Part shown: positions 12,646-23,035 of the stretch, piece after piece | Layout: every line of letters starts with the position of its first letter | How positions within the stretch are numbered: position 1 is the stretch's first letter | NCBI GenBank assembly: GCA_031841125.1 | Contig: CM063109.1 | Location: 782,321-846,320, forward strand | Source of the DNA: Acanthococcus lagerstroemiae | Lineage: Eukaryota > Arthropoda > Insecta > Hemiptera > Eriococcidae | Direction of reading: 5' to 3' | Length of the DNA stretch: 64,000 bases | Notes under the pieces: generated by a model | Told to the model about the DNA's origin: nothing | The model's database searches: none | Seen by the model: the letters and a program-made list of their open reading frames with translations, nothing else | Translations under genes and position numbers: made by a program

Positions 12646-13385
12646 ATACCCCTTGGACATAGAACATGTCGAATAGATCATTTAGCGTTTTCGTGTAGAA
12701 TTCATGTAGAACGATATTTCACTGCGCAGAATGTGTAAGGCGAGCCCTCGTTCGGACTTCTGCATGGAACAAAATCGTCACCGAGCTGCTATACTAAAAG
12801 CGTTCGACGAAAGAATCCGCAACTGGTCGCCTTGTATTTATGTTTTATGGCCTACAACTACCAATAGCAAACAACTTCAAAGACATTATCGCTAAAATAA
12901 TGGCGAAAGAAAAAATTTATTGAAGGAAAACGGGAAACACTTCAGGAACCACTGGACAGTTTTTGCTACAGTTCAGTATGGTTCGGTCTGAATTACTTCT
13001 CGACTGTCCTCCAAAATTTTATTTCATTCGGTCATTCTTATATGCCGAACGTTCAGCCTTAAATCCATCCTCATCCGTTTTTCTTCGTACATCCGATTAG
13101 CTAGTGCTCAGATATCACGCATATCCAGTCATCGTGAATATCGTTGTCGCGATTGTAACGATAAGGATAACTTGTGGAAAATCGCGCTATCTCGAAAATA
13201 CGAGTACATTTTACGTTAGGTTGGTGATATCGATGCAACGCATTTATGAGTTTCCTAGCCGAACGGTCGCGGCACTGCGGCCGTTCAGCTGTTTCATTCC
13301 CTGTAATGCCTGTCTGATCTGCTCGGCGCCGCACTTTGGGCATTTCGGAATAGACCTTTTTCTGGTGACGTCACACAAATCCTAA

Positions 13386-13663
13386 AGTTAGCAAAAATAC
13401 CCATTGTGCACATAGACTCCCATAAGAAAACACACGGAACAAAAGTCATCATGTTACTATACCTGAGGATAAGAAATTTTTTAGAAACTAAAGGTATATA
13501 ATTATTTCTAATCCAGGAGGTTCTTAGCATTATTTGCTGATAAACCTCGGTTTTCTAACAAGTTTCTTGTTCTCGGGTAGTAACGTAATGATCTTTGCCC
13601 CGTGTGTTTTCTTATGAGAGTCAAAACGTTCGTTGACGCACAGTGGGTATTTTTGCTAACAAG
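13386..13663. mobile_element. Foldback MITE, about 280 bp
   Basis: The left arm starts GTTAGCAAAAATACCCA and contains ATAAGAAAACACACGG. The right arm contains CCGTGTGTTTTCTTATGAG and ends TGGGTATTTTTGCTAAC. Arms are about 80 bp with some indels, and the AT-rich centre is about 110 bp. There is no coding capacity. Confidence 0.75.
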
Positions 13664-14190
13664 AACCAAGTACTGTTAGGGATCTGAAAAAGATCTATTG
13701 CGAAGGTAAGCTTCATCGCGGTTGTGCCATCGACAAAACCAATAACAAAATCTCGTAGAAAAGCTGAAGTATTTAAGGTATATGTATGTGAGATGGTGAA
13801 TTCGAACCCTACGGTGCAACGAATTAACGAGCTTGATGGCGATGCAGTTAATCACTGAAATTTACTTATGCTCCAACTGTTTAACATATCGTAATTACTA
13901 GTCTCTTTTATCTTAATATTTAAACTAAACTAAACAGTCGAATACTAACCTGAATCGCAACAAAAGCCAGCATTCACCGAAGAAGCCTGACGGCGGGAAG
14001 AAGGTGATCAAAGAATTTCCAGTACTGTACCTATGCGGACTGTAAAGTACTACAGGCTTCGTCGGAATGCTAGATCGTACCTGGTTCAGGTTATTGGTTA
14101 TTACAGATATTGTTTACTTATACCCTTATACTAATTGGCAGTCAATTATTACCGATCGAATTCAGACGGAGATGAAGCGTATTGTAGAAT

Positions 14191-14217
14191 TGTGTGTGTG
14201 TGTGTGTGTGTGTGTGT
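14191..14217. repeat. (GT)n microsatellite
   Basis: About 13 uninterrupted TG units. The open frame translated across it is repeat-derived. Confidence 0.97.
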
Positions 14218-14830
14218 TGTGAGTAAAGATACGATGCGGTACGATATGGTGTGCGGTTTTGTGCTGTACAGCAGGGTCCTGTTTCATAACCGATGTGGTT
14301 TAGGTGCAAGCCTGACACCAAGTATCTGTTCCGTTAGTCGCGATGACTTGTGATATAACGAAATTTGATAAATCCTCTCACCTCACCGATCTGAACGAAA
14401 TTGAGCGCGCGTTGCAAAAAAACTGGGACACCTTGTCAATTATGTCTGCCCGGAGGGTAATGAGACTAGTGAGTTCGTCGTTCGTACACGAATGTTTCGC
14501 ATTAAAAATACTTGCAACGCGCTCCTCCTTGTCCCGAATTGGATTATTTTTAATCGCACCAGGGCTAGGTATGGTTATATATCTTATGTGTAATATATTC
14601 AAAAAACAACAACAACTTTACTATTGAAAAAAGAAAGAGTATCATCGTATAACTTGTTGTACAGTTAATCTGCAATCTTTCTACAGGAAGACGCTTCTCT
14701 GCTTCGAAAACTTATGGAAAATTAGTTTATGAAAGTTTCCTCCTCGTAATGTAAAGGTCAATACCATTAGAAAAACTGAACATAGAACACTGAAAAACAT
14801 AACCAGCGCTATCAGTAAGTTTGTATTTTC

Positions 14831-14994
14831 ATTCCTTTTGTAGGGTGTGCCAATTCACTTTTCCTTCTTCTGTATTCCAGAGCGCTTTCGGCTGTTATGC
14901 CATCATCAGTGGAGTACGATGATGGCATAACAGCCGAAAGCGCTCTGGAATACAGAAGAAGGAAAAGTGAATTGGCACACCCTACAAAAGGAAT
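14831..14994. repeat. Perfect 77-bp inverted repeat
   Basis: The left arm is 14831-14907 and the right arm is 14918-14994. The arms are perfectly complementary over 77 bp and separated by only 10 bases (14908-14917). Flanks beyond the arms are unrelated. Zero mismatches indicate a very recent event such as template switching during target-primed reverse transcription, or active correction. A transcript would form a long dsRNA hairpin that Dicer could process. The arm sequence resembles the ribozyme-bearing parts of Penelope-like retroelements (see the ribozyme entry). Confidence 0.95.
14872..14917 (-). ncRNA. Candidate hammerhead ribozyme (minimal type I)
   Basis: Read on the minus strand the order is GTACTCCA (helix I 5' strand), CTGATGA (core), T, GGC-ATAACA-GCC (helix II), GAAA (core), GCGC (self-complementary helix III), TC (cleavage dinucleotide) and TGGAATAC (helix I 3' strand, 7 of 8 pairs). 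All conserved core bases are present. This layout fits the small hammerheads known from Penelope-like retroelements, which have a tiny helix III and may act as dimers. Departures are one unpaired U before helix II and a four-base helix III. On the plus strand the palindrome gives ACGATGA instead of CTGATGA, so only the minus strand has a complete core. Cleavage would fall after the complement of 14880. Activity is untested. Confidence 0.5.
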
Positions 14995-15654
14995 TACCAA
15001 GTTCATTCACACTCCAAAATGGACACTAAAAAAAAATGTATTTTCATGTTTCATGTTATAGAAAAATACTTATAACACTGTTTACACTGTTGAAAAAAGG
15101 CATTCCAGTCACCCGGTGACCGCTACCGCTTGCTAGTTACACGTTTCTGAACGCACCCCCGGTGAAGAATTGGGACATCCACCCTGTTAATCTGAGTTAG
15201 GCACGTAAACCTTCGAGCAGTCTCCACTATAGGTAATTGGTGAACCGGCCCTCATAAACAGCAGAAAAGGGATTCTACCATCGATAGGAACCTAAGGACT
15301 CACTAAAAGGACAAAAACTAGCGGCTATAATTCTCTTATCGGCTCGAGGACTATCGCTGCTTTGCCGAAATCACTTCCGGCAGCGCTTAACCGACACCCT
15401 GCTGAGGAAAACACTCAATATCAGAATTTTCTTATTTTTCCAATGTATATGCGTGACTCACGTAGGCTCGTATTGTTTACATAAGCTAACTCGTTAGTCA
15501 TTACACGTGTACTCGTACGCCCGAAATTAAACGTGCAAAACGTGTAAACATTTACGCTCGAAATAATTCTCAATTCATTGAGATCTAGACTGAGTATTGA
15601 AAAGAAAGCTGAACAACTCATGGCTTATAGGTACCTATCAATAGACTTGGTGTA

Positions 15655-15995
15655 GTGGTGGGACGTATGGCGACGCACGCATGCCAAAGTGGCCCCTATG
15701 ATACCTCACCCCCGGCCACAGGAACTACCCTTTCGAGTATCACGTCAGTGACCGGAGAGACGCCTTGGTGCCGGGCCCGAGCCCCCATTTCTACGTGCCG
15801 GAACGGTGCGCGCGTCCTACCAGGGCCTCCATGGGGTTCCCTACTGACCGAGGTCCGCACTCCCAGAGCGCTCGCCTGGAAATTTCAGGTCCCCCACGGC
15901 CGGGCGCGCTGCCTCTCTTCACTCACCCCTCACCTCCTCGTCTTGGTCCGTGTGTCGACGCCGGCAGGTGGTGACGACGGGTGAGCCCTGCCGGT
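15655..15995 (-). mobile_element. R1-clade LINE, 3' UTR fragment
   Basis: On the minus strand this matches the 3' end of the R1-type LINE at 52640-52913. Both contain GACCTGAAATTTCCAGGCGA, GCGCGCACCGTTCCGG, AAATGGGGGCTCGGGCCCGG, CGAAAGGGTAG and a terminal CATACGTCCCACCA. It also matches the end of the LINE at 23145-23505. It contains only 3' UTR, as expected for a strongly 5'-truncated insertion. I could not confirm target-site duplications. The open frames here are not real genes. Confidence 0.85.
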
Positions 15996-16628
15996 GGGTC
16001 GGTCGTATAATTGTCTTATTGCAGTGTAAGAAAAATGCAAAAATGAAACCCGTTCAGTATCTACACCCAGTGGTATAACAGCGGCAGGTTTTTCGAACTC
16101 TCGATGGCTTCCAAGTATTTCGTGGGATATATGTCCAGTGCGGTGCAGTGATATCAATAAGTAGGAAAATTGAACGGTGTATTACGTGACAGGAGGTAGA
16201 AGAAAGTTATGACGACGTTTGCAGCGCAAGCCGGAATCGCTTCCGTTGCAGTTGCGGCAGTGCGCTTTTTTTTTTTTCAATCTACCGCCCGATTATCGTC
16301 GTTTTCAACTCGAAGTTCCTAGTTTTCCAACCGATTGTTCATCATTTTCCGCGCCAAGGCAAAATTATTCAGACACGCGTAGTTTCATTCTGGTAACACT
16401 AGAAGCTGAAAAGTGGCGTTTTCTGGGAGGAAAGAAGTCAGTGAATTCAAAATGTGACGCACTTTCTGAACACGCTGGTTTTACGAACGTAGGCATCTTA
16501 GTCGTCTTCCCTGCAGAAGTTCAAGGTTGCGATGGATAAGATAAAAAATAAATTTTCGGCGGCAATATTGTAAAGGCCGGTACAGACTAGCGCGCATCAA
16601 CTGCAATGCAACGTGTAATGTAACATGT

Positions 16629-17327
16629 GAGTATGCTAGTTCCATAGGTAGACTTCTCCAAAAACCTAGTTTTCCAGAAAACGCAAAAAACTGTTTCTCA
16701 GCCAATGTTCGGGCTTAATGGTTGGATATAGGTGCGATGGATTACTTTTTGTGCTCACATTGAAGATATAGGTCGAAATTTTTTTCAAGTACTCCGATTC
16801 GTGTTCAAAAGGCGTTCAAAGATGGAGAAGTCTGGGTTTGACACGATGTTTTGAAATTGCTTATCAATTTTTGTTTATTATTGCTATAAAAGGCTGCAAA
16901 AGAGGAATAACATGGAAATTTATTATCAGTTGTTATCACCTTTCAAAATGAGACATTTTTACTATCAATACACAAAAAATGAAAACGCAACATGATTCAG
17001 TTTTTGCTATATAGTTATAAAAAATTGAGCAATAATTGAAAAGAAAAGACTACTAATTGTTTTACATTAGTACACGATGACAATAATTCATTATCAAAAA
17101 CACAGTTTTGTAAACAAAACAATAATCGTGTCAGACCCAGACTTCTCCATAGGATAAGTCTACCTATGATTGTAAACCAATTTTCGTTTGCATACTGGAG
17201 CGCTTCTGTTGTTGTTTTTTGAAAATCGATGACGTCACGTTGTAGGCAGTGTTGTACAGTAACCGAAACGATACTTAACTCAATTTCCCTAAATTCGGAG
17301 AAGTCTGCCTATGGAACTAGCATACTC
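16629..17327. mobile_element. Nested TIR element, 699 bp, ATGT target
   Basis: It starts GAGTATGCTAGTTCCATAGG and ends with the reverse complement, CCTATGGAACTAGCATACTC. The TIRs continue through AGACTTCTCC, about 31 bp in all. Identical ATGT (16625-16628, 17328-17331) flanks the insertion and interrupts the palindromic MITE. A second, inner inverted pair (16822-16847 and 17125-17150, GGAGAAGTCTGGG with TGACACGAT) sits inside, so GGAGAAGTC occurs in both outer and inner arms. The interior is AT-rich and non-coding. Confidence 0.85.
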
Positions 17328-17337
17328 ATGTAATAAA

Positions 17338-17402
17338 CAAAATTCGGGCGAATGCGCGCATATATGGACGTCCATACTTGCGCGCATTCGCCCGAATTTT
17401 GT
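17338..17402. repeat. Central hairpin of the palindromic MITE
   Basis: AAAATTCGGGCGAATGCGCG and its reverse complement face each other across about 18 bp with the palindromic centre TGGACGTCCA. This is the innermost part of the arms of the element starting at 16575. Confidence 0.9.
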
Positions 17403-17411
17403 TCGTTATAA

Positions 17412-18085
17412 GCGGGCTACACACATGCGGCATTTGCCGAACTTCGAATCACGAATGTTCGTCATATGCCGAATATCTAGTGGTGTGTATTAGACCTGTG
17501 CGCCGATGCCATATCAGTCAGCGGCGCAGTCTTCAAATTTTTTCATCGGCGTTAGCGGCGTGCCGGCGTTACGCCGATTCAATTGATCCGCGGCGGCGTG
17601 AATCGGCGTTAACACAGTTCCAATTTTCATTCATTCAACTTTCAATACTAAATTCTTTTTGCTTATTTTTTTTTTTTTTTGAAGTACTAGAGGTAGTAGG
17701 TTTTAAATTAATTCAACTTTCAAAATCAAAACTTTATTACATAAGCGTAGTTGCTTACGCCAGCCGGTACGCCGCGCCGCGCCGGTTAATTTGATCGGCG
17801 GCGGCTTAGCGGCGGTTTGGCGCGTTCAAAAGTCTTCAGCGGCGGCGGCGCACAGGTCTAGCGTGTATGAGCAATATTCAACATTTGGCGAGTGTGAGAG
17901 GCACGTTCGCCGAATGCCGAACATTTTTCATCCGTTGTCGCTAAATTGACGCGAGTCAAAGGAAACAATCCCAAAACATTCGACGTTTGCCGAATTCACG
18001 CATAGTGTGTAGAAGTGCATTGTGAACATTCGGGAAGTATGCCGAACGTTCGTCATTTGGCGAATGCCGCATATGTGTAGCCGGC
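17412..18085. mobile_element. Nested TTAA-flanked TIR element, 674 bp
   Basis: It starts GCGGGCTACACACATGCGGC and ends with the inverse of GCCGGCTACACATATGCGGC. TIR similarity continues through ATTTGCC. Flanks are ATAA (17408-17411) and TTAA (18086-18089). It lies in the right arm of the palindromic MITE. The interior is GC-rich, with repeated GCGGCG/CGCCG blocks at 17510-17600 and 17760-17850 that are themselves largely inverted. The open frames here are not genes. Confidence 0.8.
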
Positions 18086-18142
18086 TTAACTTGTTACATT
18101 ACACGTTGCATTACAGTTGATGCACGCTGGTCTGTACCGGCC

Positions 18143-18877
18143 TTAAGACTTGCAGAATCTGTACCGTCAACACAGCGCGGCTCAGCCCCGTGATGCTGCA
18201 GGCAAATACAGAACGTCGAACTAGACGAAGGAATCAAACTACTTTTGACTAAAACTTTCGCTGTTCCGTAATTGATCTTTCGAAACCGGATAAAAACTCA
18301 AACGAGGAAGTGACTTGTAATTGAGAATCTTGGTATTCGTATTGAAAAACCGTTTCCTCCGGAAGACCCACGAGTAAAGCTGTTGTAAAACTATTCGGGC
18401 TTTCAGTATGAGACGCGCGAAGTTGCGCCGGTCGCCAGTTTTACCGCGAAATCTAAAATGTAGTTGTCGGCGCTGCTCTAGGTGACTTGATTTTGTTGTC
18501 CACCTTAGACATGATGATTGTTGACGACTTTATTTCATGCACGATATATTTTGACATTCCGTCCACCCGAAGGTGAATTAATTGATTGTTAATTGTCTCT
18601 TTGTCAGCCTGCCTTGTCTTCTGTATTTCTTGGGCAGTTTACTAGCTAGGCTTTTTCTTCTTTTTTTTTCTCTTTTCTTTCTTCGATCAGCCGCGTATCA
18701 TGATCGTGACCCGCTTTCAAATTCACGGATAAACCTCGACAACGCGTATGTATTGATTTCCGAACTGGTAATGCAGGCGCACAAACAAGTTGACTATCTT
18801 AGAGGACCCCAGGTTGAATCGATTTTGTGTCTTCTTAACATTTTGGTTATAGTTTTTCTTTTCAGTATATGTAATAG
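18143..18877. other. Unassigned stretch
   Basis: No feature supported. A T-rich tract lies near 18655-18680. Confidence 0.35.
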
Positions 18878-19015
18878 AATCAGTAAACGCTGTTTGGGGG
18901 GGGGGGGTTGAAATTTTCAGAATATGTTCATATGGGCCCGTAATAGGTTTTAAGCTAAAAAAAACTATATCCGTACCCGAACCAGGATAGGGGTTACAAA
19001 ATTTTGCCCCCATGT
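18878..19015 (+). repeat. Helitron-like repeat fragment
   Basis: A 12-G run (18896-18907) is followed by ATATGTTCATATGGGCCCG, TAATAGGTTTTAAGCTA and TACAAAATTTTGCCCCC. These match the internal part of the repeats at 59935-61480 (plus) and 32083-33588 (minus), there reading GTTCGTATGAACCGGG, ATAGGTTTTAGGCTA and CACAAAATTTTGTCCCC. It is a fragment only. Confidence 0.6.
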
Positions 19016-21042
19016 AAAAAGTAAAAGATAGAATTCACAAAAAATGCCAAAAATACTTTTTATTTATAGTGTCCATTCGATTGTAGGGAGACTATATTAT
19101 TTATTAACCAAATGTATGTACATCAGTATACTGAGTTCTGACTCCGTTATAGCCTCATAAGCCGCAAAATGTAACTGTTTTGAGACAATTTGAAATGCCT
19201 GTTCTAAAGTATCCGTTTGAGTTTTAGTAGAAATCCGTATCTTCGTCTTATTACACTACTGAACAAAATGAAATTTTTTGTTTGCACAGCGCATTTAAGA
19301 AGGTGATTCGTGAGTACTTTTCAGCGCTGAATACAGTGCCGTCGGCCGTTTTTCTCTATCACCTCTAGTTTTTCTGATCACAAACTAAAAAAAATTCAAC
19401 TAAAAGTGTTCAAAAAGAGGTTCAGGAACTGAATGTGGTCATACTGATTCGTGTTGTTGTGTGTTGCGGTCGTGTGTAGTGGTGTGTATTCCGTCTGTTT
19501 GTTTTCTCCTCTAATAGCGGTCTGATAACACTGATAATATTCAGTCAGTGGTACCGCTTATTCCACTGCAACAACAAAAAGGAAACGAATTTCAGTATCG
19601 TGTTCAGCGTTAAAAAGTACCTCAGAATCACCTCTCGAAATGCGTAGTGCAGTATAGGTGTTCAGTAGTGTTATTTATCAGCATAAAAAAATAATGCCAA
19701 AAATTGCGAACGAATCTGCAATCTGGACGCTCCCGCTTAATATGAAGCAAGTTGAGGAAAAATCACAATTTATTGAGTTTCCCCCGTGTCCTACCAATGG
19801 TAACATTCTTGATAGCTAGCGACCTCCGCTGTTCTCTTCATCAGTGAACAGAGGTATTGAACTAAAGGCGGCTGTGTACTTACCTGGTTCATCCTATAAA
19901 ACCGGTTGTCAGGATGAAAAAGAAATATTACACAAGCACGTATCCTGATTGATTCGGCGCAGTATTACTTCACCCGGAAAAATGATAATAATACTCGTAC
20001 TTCCGTTCTTGAAAATCGGTGGTGGATATGAATTGAAATGATGGCGCCATTACTATCAAAGGTGTTTGTAATTGAAAGCTATTTTTAGGCATGAGGTCTG
20101 TGTTAATATCCTAGTAGTAACGTCGTTCAATACGTAATAGTGCATTGTATCTCTCCATTCCACAAATTTCAAAAATTATCGAACAATTCGATGTTTCTTG
20201 AATTAAGATTTTTGTATGTTCCTAAATGAATTCTTCCGACATTAGACTTCGTGACAGAATAATTTTGGTACTTGCAGTGTTGTACATTTACTTCACTTAA
20301 GCGTTTATGGGCATGATTGAGGGTATCTCTATTTCCAGTTCCTAATTTCACCTTCCTTGCAATATATTTTGATATAAATACAAAAAGCTTTCTCGTACGT
20401 GTAATCTATGTAAACTATACGGGTAAAATAGATTTCAAGTAGACTATGTCAACTTCAAGTGGGTGTCTTTCCCTTCACAGATGTGGCATTAAAAACTGCG
20501 AAAACACACTCAAGCCATGTGTAAAATTAACAACTGTTTGAAAGAAAGCCAGGAACGTGCATCATAATATATGTATTTTGGTACGAGTGGCCTTTTTGCA
20601 CGTGTATCAAAATACGTATGCTATTTTATGCACCAGTTGAAAAATAATAATTTTTTTGACTTCATTGATTTACTGAAGTTAGTGTAGCCAATTTCTTCGT
20701 CGCTCTTTCAGTTTCGATAGGTAACAGCATATCACTAAGAAATTTACACCTAATAGTTTAGCTAGTGAGCTGTTCTTGCTCTAAAGGTTGGTAAGTAAGG
20801 GTATTATAATCATAAATAATTCAAACGGGATAGCTAATGATTCCGTTGCTTCTTTAAAACAGGTTAGGTAAAGACACAGTGCTAATAAAAAATAAAATTT
20901 AAAAAAAAACAAAAACGGAATAGTAACGCGGTTTTGTGATTTCATTAAAACAGGTCGGATAGGGATGTTATTATGATAATCATTTTGAGAAGATGAACAA
21001 TAGCTGATGTTTGCACGGTTATAGGCCAGAAAATAAATTATG
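19016..21042. other. Unassigned stretch
   Basis: No gene supported. An imperfect hairpin at about 20572-20622 pairs TGTATTTTGGTACGAGTG with CACGTGTATCAAAATACG. AT-rich sequence near 20790-21040 contains weakly similar pieces of the minisatellite that follows. Confidence 0.35.
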
Positions 21043-21400
21043 ATTGTCAACGTTTTCATTATCACTCAAAGGTCAGGTTAGTTCTAACGTTTCTAAGGGA
21101 TTGCCAACGTTTCTCTTGCCGCTTTAAGGTTAGGTTTGCGTTAATTGGGTTTGACCAGTTTGAAAAGGTTATACAAGAATTGTCAATGTTTCTGTCGCTA
21201 CTTTAAGGTCAAGTTTAGGTCGGTTAGGTTTGATCATTCTAAAAATGTCTACGAGATTGGCAACATTCTACGGCCACTTCACATTCAAGTGAAGTTAGAT
21301 TACAAATGGCAGTTTTGAAAAGTTTATGCAGAATGGTGAGTGTTTCTACCGTCACTTCAGAGTGAAGTCTACTTTGGTAGGTATAACCATTTTCATGTTT
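21043..21400 (+). repeat. Degenerate minisatellite, period about 77 bp
   Basis: Recognisable unit starts are at 21043 (short), 21100, 21179, 21256 and 21332, giving spacings of 79, 77 and 76 bp. Each unit opens with ATTGNCAACGTTT-like sequence, then CACTTTAAGGTTAGGTT-like sequence, then TTTGAAAAGTTTATACAAG-like sequence. The units are strongly diverged. The ORF at 21239-21427 is a by-product. Confidence 0.75.
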
Positions 21401-21617
21401 CATCATGTCACTATTTGATACGCACATGAAGATCGGTTAACTGGCACATAATAATCTCCAGGTTGCTAGATTTCATTCACAGCCTTACGAAATCAACTTT
21501 ACTTTTGCCAGCCCAACGAGATGACCCGCTTAATATAATACATATAATACATACGTATAAGTTTGGTGAGTCAAGAGAGTGTGCTACGTTCTTCCAGCGC
21601 CTCCGGTAACGGCGGCA

Positions 21618-23035
21618 CCTGTCGAAGTGTGAAAGGATTTTCCTCTGCTTGATATTGGAGAAGTGGACAGCGCGATAAACCGGATCAGGACGAAGAAGGA
21701 GAAGGCGCCTGGTCCGGTTATGAGAGAGATGACCTGCAGCGTTCCACAGGGATCAGTACTCGGACTAAAGCGCTATAACAATACGAGTGTAGACATACGC
21801 CATTTTCTATCCTTTTCAGTTCCGAGAAAAGAAAATCGGCTGCGCGGGAACGACCGCGTGGCCGGTTTTCGTTTCACGGAACAAGCTGGATAGAAAATGG
21901 CGTATGTCTTCACTTGGGTGTTCTAGTGCTCTACTCGGACCTGCCTTGTGAAACGTCGCCTTCAACGGATTGCTGAGGCTGCCACTACTACCAGGCGTTA
22001 AGCTCTTCTGCTACGCCGACGACAGGCTGGTGGTGTGCCAAGCCGAGACGACAGCAGAGGTCAAGCGACGAGTTAATCGGGCGTTGGAGATGCTGACCCG
22101 CTGGATCGAGTCGGCGGGGCTGTGTTTGGCAGTAAAGAAGATAGATGCGATATTGTTTACGACGTGACGCAAGTACAGCCTATCCACCTCTGTCTTAAAA
22201 GGTGTGGAGATTGGGCTCTGTATGTACAGCCCTGAAATACCTGGGACTGTGGTTTGACGAGAAGCTGCTGTTCTGAGAGCTTTTTAGGCGAGCAGCTGAG
22301 AAGGCAGATCAAGTAGCCAGACAGCTGTCCTGTCTAATGTCTAACTTAGAAGGGCCGAGGGAGAAAAAGAGGAAGATGTACGCGAACGTCATCGTATACG
22401 GGGCGCCAGTATTTGCCGACGTCATCAAGATACCCTACACAAGAGCGGAGATCGTGAAGATTCAGCAAAAAACCGCGATGAAGTGTGTCAGTGCGTATCG
22501 CACTGTTTCTTCGGAGGCAGTAGGCGTATTAGCGTGTATACCGCCGATCGAACTCAAGGTTGGCGAATTAGCGGAGGTACAAGGTGCAAAGAAAAGAGCA
22601 AAGATGAAACGGGAGGCACTTCGGATAAAGCGGGACATCCAGTAGTACACGCTTCATAAGTGGAAGGATGCACTCGCCCACTCAACCAAGGACGAGTAGA
22701 CCCGAGCGCTGATACGCGACCTCGATCAGTCGACCGGCAGGTCCCATGGAAAGCTGAACGTCCTTCTGGTTCAAGTCCTGAGCGGCCAACTGGTGCTTCA
22801 GCACTTACTTATATCGGATGGCGATAACGCTGAGACCCGTGTGGACGCACTGTGATCGAGAGGCGGAGGCCAACCCCAGACACACCCTATTCGAGTGTGA
22901 GGCCTGGGAGCAGGAGAGGCGCAGGACGGTAATAGCAATCAATCTTGGCGGCAACACGAGTGATAGCGACAGCGTGATCGGTCGTTTCGCATCGGACACC
23001 TTGGTTCCGGAAATACTGAAGAGTGGAAGCGGATA
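21618..23035 (+). pseudogene. R1-clade LINE ORF2 pseudogene (RT and C-terminal CCHC)
   Basis: In life this reverse transcriptase would copy LINE RNA at a nicked target. DSAINRIRTKKEKAPGP (21663) is the RT entry motif. It is joined directly to REMTCSVPQGSVLG (about 21730), so about 150 residues of fingers and palm are deleted. After the MITE the frame resumes as VKLFCYADDRLVVCQAE (about 21998), with the catalytic YADD intact. It continues to ILFTT at 22165, and LKYLGLWFDEKLLF follows in another frame. The thumb runs to about 22645. The C-terminal zinc knuckle (about 22838) reads VWTHC...HTLFEC, so the first zinc-binding Cys has become Trp. Multiple stops and frameshifts are present. Confidence 0.88.
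21766..21933. mobile_element. MITE family H, copy 1 (inside LINE RT)
   Basis: The ends are inverted: TAAAGCGCTATAACA on the left against TAGAGCACTAGAACA (complement of the right end). The arms continue through AGACATACGCCATTTTCTAT. CTCGGAC (21759-21765) repeats immediately after the element (21934-21940) as a target duplication of about 7 bp. The insertion falls just after the RT motif SVPQGSVLG. The same family is present at 45821-45986, sharing CATACGCCATTTT. Non-coding, so it depends on a transposase supplied elsewhere. Confidence 0.88.

Larger units (their letters stand above)
16575..18142. mobile_element. TTAA-flanked palindromic MITE split by two insertions
   Basis: The outer TIRs are GGCCGGTACAGAC followed by AGCGCGCATCAACTG at 16575, mirrored by GTCTGTACCGGCC at the right end. 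They are flanked by TAAA (16571-16574) and TTAA (18143-18146). The TIR continues through GCAACGTGTAATGTAACA. Without the inserted elements (16629-17327 and 17412-18085) about 195 bp remain. That remnant folds almost completely on itself around TATGGACGTCCATA near 17367, with inner arms at 17338-17402. The TTAA target suggests piggyBac- or Kolobok-type mobilisation. There is no transposase inside. Confidence 0.85.

Noticed and set aside
15655..15984. Plus-strand frame of 109 codons rich in Pro, Arg and Ser
   Set aside because: It lies on the reverse strand of a LINE 3' UTR present in three copies.
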